A program made the translations under genes and the position numbers. Source: Cellulomonas hominis (GTDB taxonomy: Bacteria; Actinomycetota; Actinomycetes; Actinomycetales; Cellulomonadaceae). From it: 64,000 bases of DNA. Below are positions 18,317-27,200 of this stretch, in pieces; the stretch's first letter is position 1; each line of letters starts with the position of its first letter. The notes below the pieces were generated by a model. That model did no database searches. It saw nothing but the letters and a program-made list of their open reading frames with translations, and was not told where the DNA came from. The stretch covers positions 1 through 64,000 of the forward strand of contig NZ_SZYE01000003.1 in assembly GCF_005239125.1 (NCBI RefSeq). The letters are read 5' to 3'.

Positions 18317-19687
18317 GTGACGATCGAGGAGCTCGAGTACGGAGCCCCCGCGGGGCAGGGCCGCGCGGCGTTCGACCGGACCCCGCCGCAAGACCTCGAC
18401 GCCGAGCAGAGCGTCCTCGGCGGCATGATGATCTCGAAGGACGCCATCGCGGACGTCGTCGAGGAGATCCGCGGCAGCGACTTCTACCGCCCGGCGCACG
18501 AGGCGATCTACGACGCGGTCCTCGACCTGTACGGCCGCGGCGAGCCCGCCGACGCCGTCACCGTCGCGGACGAGCTGACCAAGCGCGGCGAGATCGGCCG
18601 CGTCGGCGGCGTGCCCTACCTGCACACCCTCATCTCGATGGTGCCGACCGCGGCGAACGCCGGGTACTACGCCCGCATCGTCCGGGAGCGCGCCGTGCTG
18701 CGCCGCCTGGTCGAGGCCGGCACCCGCATCGTGCAGCTCGGGTACGCGACCGACGGCGGCGACGTCGAGGAGATCGTCAACAACGCCCAGGCCGAGGTCT
18801 ACGCGGTCAGCGACCGCCGCACCACCGAGGACTACCACCGCCTCGGCGAGGTCGTCGCCGGCACCCTGGACGAGATCGAGTCCGCCGGGCACCGCGGCGA
18901 GGGCATGGTCGGCGTCCCCACCGGGTTCGCCGACCTCGACCGGCTCACCAACGGCCTGCACCCCGGCCAGATGATCGTCATCGCGGCCCGACCCGCGATC
19001 GGCAAGTCGACCCTCGCCCTCGACTTCGCGCGCGCCGCGTCCATCAAGCACCAGCAGGCGTCCGTCGTGTTCTCGCTCGAGATGAGCCGCTCCGAGATCA
19101 CGATGCGTCTGCTGTCCGCCGAGGCGCGCGTGCCGCTGCAGAAGATGCGCAACGGCTCGATGGGCGACGACGACTGGCAGAAGCTCGCGCAGATCCAGGG
19201 CAAGCTCACCGAGGCCCCGCTGTTCATCGACGACTCGCCCAACATGTCGCTGATGGAGATCCGCGCGAAGTGCCGGCGGCTCAAGCAGAAGCACGACCTC
19301 AAGCTCGTGATCATCGACTACCTGCAGCTGATGTCCTCCGGCAAGCGCGTCGAGTCCCGCCAGCAGGAGGTCTCGGAGTTCTCCCGCGCGCTCAAGCTGC
19401 TCGCCAAGGAGCTCGAGGTCCCGGTCATCGCGCTGTCGCAGCTGAACCGTGGTCCCGAGCAGCGCACCGACAAGAAGCCCGCGATGTCCGACCTGCGTGA
19501 GTCCGGGTCCATCGAGCAGGACGCCGACATGGTGATCCTGCTGCACCGCGAGGACGCCTACGAGCGCGAGTCCCCGCGCGCGGGCGAGGCCGACCTGATC
19601 GTGGCCAAGCACCGTAACGGCCCGACCGACGTCATCACCGTGGCGTTCCAGGGGCACTACTCGCGGTTCGTGGACATGCAGGCGTAG
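18317..19687 (+). CDS. dnaB: Replicative DNA helicase DnaB
   Basis: 456-residue hexameric replicative helicase. The N-terminal domain begins RTPPQDLDAEQSVLGGMM. The RecA-like ATPase domain carries Walker A ARPAIGKSTLALDFA, Walker B LVIIDYLQLM and the GSIEQDADMVILLHRED block. GTG 18317 was chosen because the protein then begins VTIEELEYG, as in relatives; reading further upstream gives an Arg-rich shadow. No intein is present. The DnaA-box-like cluster lies in its leader. Confidence 0.96.
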   Translation: MTIEELEYGAPAGQGRAAFDRTPPQDLDAEQSVLGGMMISKDAIADVVEEIRGSDFYRPAHEAIYDAVLDLYGRGEPADAVTVADELTKRGEIGRVGGVPYLHTLISMVPTAANAGYYARIVRERAVLRRLVEAGTRIVQLGYATDGGDVEEIVNNAQAEVYAVSDRRTTEDYHRLGEVVAGTLDEIESAGHRGEGMVGVPTGFADLDRLTNGLHPGQMIVIAARPAIGKSTLALDFARAASIKHQQASVVFSLEMSRSEITMRLLSAEARVPLQKMRNGSMGDDDWQKLAQIQGKLTEAPLFIDDSPNMSLMEIRAKCRRLKQKHDLKLVIIDYLQLMSSGKRVESRQQEVSEFSRALKLLAKELEVPVIALSQLNRGPEQRTDKKPAMSDLRESGSIEQDADMVILLHREDAYERESPRAGEADLIVAKHRNGPTDVITVAFQGHYSRFVDMQA

Positions 19688-19909
19688 GACGTCCTGTAGG
19701 TTCCACGTAGATCTTTCGGATTCCACGCCGGAATCTCGGTGGCGCTGCGGCGGCGCGATGCGGCGCGCTGAGCTGCGGTCCTCCTGATTGCCGCGGCTCG
19801 TCGAGTGTGCGAAACGGACGGGCTCTAGGGAATCGATGAGACGGTTCGGCGGTATGGAGGGCCTTCTGGGCGGTGAGGTGCCTCCGAGTTGGCAGGTGTA
19901 GGCGGCGTC

Positions 19910-20036
19910 GTGAACCTGTCGGTGCTGAAGAACGACCGGGCGCGGGCCATCCGGTTCTCGACGCTGACCGCCGCCTGCGACGTGCTCGGCTGCCAGGTCG
20001 GCGACCTCCTGGTGGTCCCCCCGCCTGGGCGGCCCG
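19910..20036 (+). pseudogene. Truncated XRE-type regulator remnant
   Basis: A reading frame contains VNLSVLKNDRARAIRFSTL then TAACDVLGCQVGDLLVV. This matches the second half of phage-type XRE repressors (recognition helix onward, ending in the C-x-PGDLL motif). The first helices are absent and the downstream translation is unrelated, so this is a decayed fragment. It marks where the accessory region begins after dnaB. The rest of 19688-20224 holds nothing I can identify. Confidence 0.55.
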
Positions 20037-20224
20037 GCGCGGTCAGGTGCGCGAGCGGCGTGACCGGCGATGCCGGCCGCTCGGCAGCGGGCACCCCCCG
20101 TCTGACCGATTCGCACGCGAGGTGGGTTGGCACCGTGGTCGTCGATCTCAAGACACGGCCTACCGCGCGCCTTGCTGATGCGGCGCTGCAACTGGCCGGC
20201 AAGAGCGTGCGCGCGTGAACCGCT

Positions 20225-20488
20225 TCAGAGCCCCAGGTCGCGCTGAAGCGCATCAAGGGCGTAGCGGTGCCGGGGCCGTTTGATCCTGAGGCCGCCGTCG
20301 CGGGTCCGCTTCACGGAGTCGCCGGCGATGAGTTCGTCGACCGCGCTCCAAGAGCCACCGCGCTGGATCCAGTGTTGCAGGTCGGTCGCCGTCATCGGTC
20401 GCGTGAACACGCTTGCGAGCAGTTCGGCTTTCATGAGCGGCTCGGCCCACTCTCGCAGCGTCGGGTGTCCTTGCTCCAGCAGTTCCAC
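20225..20488 (-). CDS. Hypothetical protein, 87 residues
   Basis: Starts at GTG 20488 with GGAGAG eight bases upstream. Sequence features are an acidic-amphipathic N-terminus (MELLEQGHPTLREWAEPLMK), a central TATDLQHWIQRGGSWSAVDE helix-turn-helix-like segment, and a basic end (LRIKRPRHRYALDALQRDL). The size and basic tail would suit a small DNA-binding protein, but no family is recognised. It stands alone between the XRE remnant and the mgtE pseudogene. Confidence 0.45.
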   Translation of the reverse strand: MELLEQGHPTLREWAEPLMKAELLASVFTRPMTATDLQHWIQRGGSWSAVDELIAGDSVKRTRDGGLRIKRPRHRYALDALQRDLGL

Positions 20489-20817
20489 GGTCGCTCTCCG
20501 GGTGGTCGGACCGCGGCTGGAGCCGCGGCTGTGCGGTCCCAGCGTGGCCCAGGTCGGTCTCCCTGGTGGGCGGTTGAGTGGTCATATCCGGCTTCGGTTG
20601 AGTAGCCGCCGCGCAAAGTCTGGTGCAGGTTGCGTGCCCGTCGAGGAGGTCGGCGCCGCGAAGACATGCCCTGGACGTGGCCCAGGCGACGGTCATGAGC
20701 TGCGCTCACGCCGGTGCCAAGGTCGATGGCTGGTGGCCTTCTCGAGTGGTCAGTGCACGAGCGATGGCCTGCGGGGGCATCGCTCGTGCACTGACAACGC
20801 TGCTGTCGCCGTGCCCT
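20489..20817. other. Non-coding gap with long hairpin
   Basis: No convincing gene on either strand. The only structure is the perfect hairpin at 20749-20795, listed separately. Confidence 0.5.
20749..20795 (-). terminator. Perfect 18-bp hairpin downstream of mgtE
   Basis: GTCAGTGCACGAGCGATG, 11-base loop, exact complement. It lies 23 bases beyond the mgtE stop, so it most simply terminates that transcript. No T tract follows in that direction. Confidence 0.6.
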
Positions 20818-22229
20818 TCATGTGCCCAGCGAGGAGATGACAAGGTTGGCGATCTCGAAGTAGATAATCAGGCCGGTCCCGTCGACCAGAGTGGCGATCA
20901 TCGGTCCCGACACGACGGCGGGGTCAATCCCGAGCCTGCGCAGCACCAGCGGAAGTCCCGAGGCGATCAGGGACGACCAAAGCACGATGCATGCGGCGGC
21001 GACCGCCACGGTGAGCCCAACCTGCGGGCCGACCCCGAGGGTCCAGGCTCGGCGCTATCCCACGACGGCGATCGTCGCGGCGATTAGCAGACCGGTAGAG
21101 AACTCCTTGCGCACGACCTGGGCGAGGTCGCGCAGCTCGACCTGTCCGACCGCCATCGCGCGGATGATGGTCGTGGTGACCTGGGTGCCGGTGTTGCCGC
21201 CGGTCCCGATCAAGAGGGGGACGAAGAACACCAAGGCGATGACGCTCTCGAGCTCTTCTTCAAAGGCGCGCAGGACGGTGCCGGTGTACATCTCAGCGAT
21301 GAACAAGGCGAGCAGCCACGGCATGCGCTTGCGCCACAGTTGCCAGGGCGAGGCGCGCAGGTAAGGGCGGTCGAGTGGCAAAGCGCCGCCCTGACGCTCA
21401 GCGTCCTCGGTCGCTTCCTTCTCATCGATGTCGGCGACGTCGTCCAGAGACAAGACCCCGAGGAGCTCGCCGTCGTCGACCACCGGCAGGGCGGTCAACC
21501 GGTGCTCGTGCAGGAGCCGTCCGGCGTCCTCGCGGTCCACTTTCGGTGCGACGTGAACAACATGCTCGCGCATGAGATCGGCGACCATGCAGTGCGGTGC
21601 GGCCAGCGCCAGATCCCGGAACGACACCGCGCCGACTAGCACCGGACCGACGTCGCGGGATTCGGCGCTAGTGACGTAGACCTCGCCCTGCCCGAACCCG
21701 GACCCGGGTCCGGACTGCGCGCGCACGGCCGCGATGGCCTCGACAGCGGTCATGTAGGGGCGCACTTTGACCACGTCGGGGTTCATCCGCGCGGCGGCCG
21801 ACTCCCGCGGCCAGGCCAGCAGGCCACGCACGATAGCGGACCGGGAGGTCGACATCGCGGCGAGGACTGCGGCGCGCTGGACATCGGGCAGGGCGCGCAG
21901 CAGCCCGGCCGACTCGTCGGCGTCCATGCTGCTCACGAGCCCGGCGGCGACCGCGGGCGTGACCGCGGCCACGACCTCGGCCGCTGTGTCCGGATCGATG
22001 GAACCCACCAGGTCGGCGGCCGTGTCGGGGTCGAGCAGCCCAACCAAGTCGCGAAGCTCGGTGCGGGAAGCCCGACGAGTTCCTGAGCTCGAGCGCGCGG
22101 GTCGCGGGTGCCGTGCAACCACGCCCGCACGGCGTGAGGTGTGCCGAACCTGAGGACGTCACGCAGATCGACGTCAGTGAGGTCGGCGGCGGCACGGTGC
22201 GGCGGCAGGACGGTGAATCGACGGTTCAT
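20818..22229 (-). pseudogene. mgtE: Magnesium transporter MgtE, inactivated
   Basis: All parts of an MgtE channel are present on one strand. ATG 22229 has a fine ribosome binding site (GGAGGAG). Then come the N-terminal superhelical domain (repeats such as DPDTAADLVGSIDPDTAAEV), two CBS domains and the membrane domain with the family motif PLLIGTGGNTGTQVTTTIIR. Two lesions break it. The reading frame shifts near 22060-22070, between ELVGLP and ELRDLVGLLDP, and an in-frame TAG at 21057-21055 separates AATIAVVG from the last segment, which continues in the same frame to FEIANLVISSLGT. The magnesium uptake role is therefore probably lost, unless the frameshift is a sequencing error and the stop is read through. 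Confidence 0.85.
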
Positions 22230-22965
22230 GACGGGATCTCCTCCGAGGCAGGCCACGGCACGTGACAGCCACCCACTCGCCTCTGGAGCACCTGGGCACG
22301 GCTACGCCACTACGGCAGCGCGAATCCGCCCGATTCGGGGTTGGCGGTGCGAGCGCGCGAAGCGTCAGAAGCACGCGCGCGTCGAGGTTCGGGTGGAGAG
22401 GTCACGGCCGAGGCCGATGACGGCTGTTGGACGCCGCTTCGGCGCGGCGCCTTGGCCCGTCGACGCGAAGACGTCCAGCCCGCACGGCCGTCAGAGGACC
22501 AAGCAGGTCGCTCAGTGGCGCACAAGCAGCACGACGGGCGTCGACGGACGCTGACTACTCGCGCTCTCGCCCAACGCGTCCACCTCCTCACCGTCGTCCG
22601 CTCAGGATCGGATGATCCGGCTCGACTCTATGGGCGGGCCTGCGGCACCCACAACGTAGGTCCGCCTACTCGCGCCCTCTTCGTGAGCGGTACAGGTCCT
22701 CCGAAGGCGTGCTCGCTGAATCGTCGGCTGACTGACGAGGTGTGCTGCCGGCCATGTGTCGGTGCTGTGAAGAGTCACTGGCTGGACCGAGGCGCCGCCC
22801 GGAACGCTAACGCGGGCCGGTGCACGCGCCTGGTGCAGCCAGCCGGCCAACCGTGGCGTTGTTCAGCGACCGGGCCGACCGACCGGTCCGACCCAACCCC
22901 GCACCACGACCACCTAACGACCACGCCGCGGGCTAGGTGCCGCGCACACATGGCACCGTCGCGCC
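22230..22965. other. Long gap without a supported gene
   Basis: Open frames exist on both strands but show no family motif, no good start site and typical high-GC shadow composition. It contains copy A of a diverged repeat (22714-22790). Confidence 0.5.
22714..22790 (+). repeat. Diverged repeat, copy A (partner at 30133)
   Basis: About 77 bases matching 30133-30211 at roughly 80 percent by hand alignment, with one 2-base gap. The core TGTGCTGCCGG / GTGTCGGTGCTGTG is shared. One frame in both copies reads L-[ST]-D-E-x-CCR-x-CVGAV-x-x-HW. Confidence 0.6.
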
Positions 22966-23649
22966 GTGCATGCCGAATCACACCCCGAACCCAGCCCCAC
23001 CGCCAGCTCCCATACCGCCGGCGGGCCCTTTCCTAGCGCCTCGCGCCGACGAAGACTGCTCACCTGGGCAGTCGCGGTCGGCGGTATCGCGGTCGGCGCC
23101 GCCGCGGCCCTCGCGATGACCTGGCCCGACCGCCACGGCACCCAGGTCGTCCAGCCGGCCGTGACAGCCCCGGCCACCCCGGTGACGCCGGGAACGGCGA
23201 CCACCTCACCCCCGGACCTCACGGATCGCGGGAGCGCCACTGCCGATGAGCTCATCGCCGCCATCGACACGGCGGTCGCGGCCGCCCAGGGTCGGGGCGC
23301 CGAGTGCATAGAGGTCCATCGCGGTGGCTTCCTCGTGACTGTCCAGCTGGCGGACGGTGCCGACGTAGACGTCGTGGTTCCTTCCACAGGTGCCGCTGAG
23401 GTCAGACACCAGCGAGACGACCGCGACCGCACGCCCAGCCCGCTGCTGAATCCGGATGACATCCACAAGCTCGTCGATGTAGCCCGCGAGGCGAGCGCAG
23501 GTGCCACGCTCATCGAGCTTTCGACGTCCGACGACCCAGGCGAGGCATTCGAGGCCGTGGCATTGCGCGCGGACGGCCACCAGTTCGAAATCTCAATCAC
23601 CGACGCAATGGTCGCCACGGTCACGGACGTAGAAGACTCGAGGGACTGA
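22966..23649 (+). CDS. Membrane-anchored protein with PepSY-like extracytoplasmic part
   Basis: 227 residues from GTG 22966 (weak ribosome binding site). Basic N-terminus, one membrane helix near residues 33-52 (LLTWAVAVGGIAVGAAAALA), a Thr/Pro-rich linker, then two similar alpha/beta modules: AAAQGRGAECIEVHRGG...VTVQLADGADVDVVV and DVAREASAGATLIELST...EAVALRADGHQFEISI. That duplicated helix-strand-strand arrangement is PepSY-like; the assignment is by shape only. It stands alone between mgtE and the adhesin. Confidence 0.6.
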   Translation: MHAESHPEPSPTASSHTAGGPFPSASRRRRLLTWAVAVGGIAVGAAAALAMTWPDRHGTQVVQPAVTAPATPVTPGTATTSPPDLTDRGSATADELIAAIDTAVAAAQGRGAECIEVHRGGFLVTVQLADGADVDVVVPSTGAAEVRHQRDDRDRTPSPLLNPDDIHKLVDVAREASAGATLIELSTSDDPGEAFEAVALRADGHQFEISITDAMVATVTDVEDSRD

Positions 23650-24232
23650 TCTGCGCCTCGGGGCCGCTTGAGGCACTGGGGGTCCGGCCGCCGGATGCCG
23701 AATCCGGTGACGAGGATGCGCCGCACGGGCACGCTTTTGCCGACCGTCGCGGTGACTCCTCGCAGTGCACCCGCGCAAGCGTGCACATGCGGTCGTCCGG
23801 CGGCCACGACCGCAGCGGCGCGCTGGCCGTAGCCCGTCCGAGCCGACATCGTCCACCGGCAGCGCGCTATCTCCACCAAGCCTCACTCACGGGGCGCCGT
23901 GAGCAACGTCGCGGCCCGAGCGGCAGCGATCACCACGGCGGTGGTCACCGTGCTCGACCCATCGGAGAATCGGCTCCTGGATGACGGGGCGCGCTCGTCG
24001 GCCGGGCGTCCTGACCACGATGGATCCGTACATCGCAGCACCTAGCAGAGCACTCAATCGCGGCCGTGCTCCCCCTAGTGGGCGCCTGCTGGCTGCGCAG
24101 ATGCGTCCGGGACCACCTACGCAGGCCGCCATGTGTGTGAAGTGGGGCGGGGGGCGCCCGGAGCATTGCCGGGACTCAGCCCCAGGGACTCGTCGGTCAC
24201 GAGCCGACGGTCCCCGACTCCTGGAGACACCC
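23650..24232. other. Gap upstream of the large adhesin
   Basis: 583 bases without a supported gene. The 3' end should carry the adhesin promoter and its ribosome binding site (CTGGAG eight bases before the ATG). No clear operator or repeat was found. Confidence 0.4.
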
Positions 24233-27200
24233 ATGCCCTCCGCCCTCCGCCGCCGCGAGCCCGGGACCGGCCGTGCCCTCCTGCGCCGCGGTCGATCGAC
24301 GGTGGCCGCCGCCCTAGCGACCGTCCTCGCGACCGGCGCTCTCACCCTCGCGGCCCCGCAAGCAGCGTCCGCGGCGTCCGGGTCCGTGACCGACCTCGCC
24401 ATCATCGTGACCGGCGACGGGACCGCCCCCGGTTTGGACATCGACGGCTCGCCCACCAACGGCATCGTGGCCACGAACAACGCCGTCACGATGACCTGGT
24501 CCCTCTCCGGCGAGCAGCTGACCGACGGCGTGCTCACGCAGACGTTGCCCGAGGGGTGGGCGTGGGTGCCCTCATCGCTCGGCAAGCTCGTCTCGGACAC
24601 CTCGGTCTACAAGTCGTCGTACGCCTTGAGTGACGAGGGACGCACGGTCACCGCGACGATCTCGCTGCCATCCAACGCCCTGGTCTCGATCACGGGTCTC
24701 CAGGCCGTGGTCGGCCACACCCTCGTCAACGGTTCCGGGTACTCCCCGGAACTCGTCGTTACCGACGCGACCGGCAGCCGCACTGCGGTCGCGCCGGCAT
24801 TGACCGTGATCAGCACTCCGCAGATCTTCTTCGGGAGCGGTGGGTCATCGGTGACGACGCCGACGACCCACGACTTCGGCGCGGGCGAGGAGAAGGCCAC
24901 CCTGCTGTCCACCAACCTCGGCTACCACCACCGCCCCTCCACGGTCGGCCAGGACGTCCACGCCGAGCTCGATCTGCCGCACACGTTCACGATGACCTAC
25001 GACGGTCCCGTGGCCGCCGAGGTGTCGCTCTGCAGCAACGGCCTCGGCGACGGGCTCACCCTCGACTCCGTCGACGGCCGGACCGTCACCCTGACCCTGC
25101 ACCGCCAGCCGGAGCCCTCGGAGAGCACGCGGAACGCCTCGCTGTGCCGGTGGTACCCGGCGGACACCGTCCCGCAGTCGCAGACCGAGGCGGTCGACGT
25201 GACGACCACGACGACACAGCCGGACCTGGTGCTCGCCGACGGCGCGGTCGCCCGGGCCGGCGGGACCGCGCCCAGCACCGCCGGGGTGTACTACGAGGAG
25301 CCCGTGGATCCGGAGGACCGGCTGGTCGACGCTGCCGTCGCCGCCGGGGCGGGGTACTACAGCTGGGGGTCCGGTGCGCCGGCCCCCGACCTGCCGGTCC
25401 CGAACACGACCGAGGTCTGGCGCTGGACCACCCCGTCGGGCTCCGCGGCCGTGGGCACCGGTGCGTACCTCGCGACGAAGTCGGAGTACACCCCGCAGTC
25501 GTGGAACCTGAGTAAGCAGGTGGTTCCCGCGAGCAACCTGGTCGGCTACCAGTTTTGGGACGCCGGCCTGGCCCGGATCACCGAGAACGCGTCCGACGTG
25601 TTCGTCGGCACCGGCAGCGGCACCAGCCAGGGCGTCGCCCTCGACCCGAGCACCTACCGCCTGCAGTTCAGCCCGAACCGCACGACCGACGGCCCCTGGT
25701 ACGACACGATCGCCGAGGCGGGCGGAACCGCCGCGGTCCAGGGCGTGCGCGTGGCATACGAGGGCGGCTGGGGCGAGGGCAAGACCACGGGGAACTCGGC
25801 CGTGCTGCGGCTGGTGGTGCCGCGGGTGGTCCTCTGGGACCAGATCACCGAGACCACCTTGGCGGTCCAGACGCGCTGGGAGGCCGACCAGCACGAGGCG
25901 CTGACCCGTACGGTGAACACCACCCTGTGCGCGATCACCGCCGCCCACGGCCTCACCGGCACCCCGGCGCTGCTCGTCAGCGGCAACGAGATCAGCTACC
26001 GGGTCTCCCACTCGATGCGCCTCGCGGACGGCACACCGCCAGACACCGAGCCGCTCACTGTGCATCAGACGCTCACCCGGGTGGAGCTGCCGGCCAACAT
26101 CACGGCGGTCGACTACCAGGACGCGATCGCGCAGGGGTGGTCGGTCGCCGACTACACCCCGGCCGACTGGGGCCCCGACGGACTGCCCGGCACGAACGAC
26201 GACGTTCGCGGCGCGGTCATCGACCTCGTGTACGGCGGACCGGCGCTGCAGGTGGCGACCACCCCGGCGTCCCTGCCGGGCTTCACCATTCTCGCGACCA
26301 CCTCGCTGCAGGCACCGACCCGGAACCGCGGGGAGATCGCGGCGAGATCATCCGCCTCCTTCACCAGCGAGGGTCGCGGCGACCGGACCCTGTCGGCGCT
26401 GGCGCTGAACACGATGCTCCAGGTCGACACGCTGACGATGGACGGCACGGTCGCCGTCCCCGTGATCGAGCCGAACGACACCACCGTGCAGTTCGACACC
26501 AACTGGTACAACTTCGGCAAGGACTCCAAGTCCGGCACCGGCTACGTCCTCGACGTGCTCCCGTACGACGGTGACGACCGCGGCACCAGCACCAGCGGCG
26601 CGCTCGCGCTGCAGTCGGTGCAGGCCCTCGGTGACGCCCGGCGCGGCGTCCTCGAGTACACCGAGACCGCGCCCGACCGGATCGGTGACCGCGGTGAGCA
26701 CGCCACGTGGCTGCCGATGACCGACGGCTCCGACCTCTCGCGCGCCACCGCGGTCCGGGTCGACCTGGACGGTCTGCCGGCCGGCGCCGTCGGGTCGATC
26801 CGCATGGTCCTGTCCGTCTCCGGGCACAGCGGCGGCGACGTGTTCATGAACAGCGGCACCGGCTGGGTCGGGAACAGCGTCACCCTCGGCAGCGGCACGT
26901 ACCAGGTGCGCGTGGCCGAGTCCGTGATCACCGGAACGGTGTGGAACGACGTGGACGGCGACGGCGTGCGCGCGCAGGACGACACCCCGGCCCAGGGCGT
27001 CCGTGTCACGCTGACGGACGAGTCGGGCACGGTGGTCGAGGACGTCACCGACGCCGACGGAGCGTACGCGTTCGCCGGCCTCAGCGCGGGCGAGCACCGG
27101 GTCCAGGTCGACCGTCAGAGCTTCAGCACCGTGGTGCGGCAGACCGCCGGCCCGGGTGGCGTCCTGGACGGCGGCGCCGACCTGACGCTGCTGAGCGACC

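Noticed and set aside
19688-20224. tRNA or attachment site after dnaB
   Set aside because: No cloverleaf-like sequence or flanking direct repeat could be found by eye.
22341-23036. 231-residue plus-strand frame upstream of the PepSY-like gene
   Set aside because: No start site support, no recognisable domain, and overlaps the better-supported gene at 22966.
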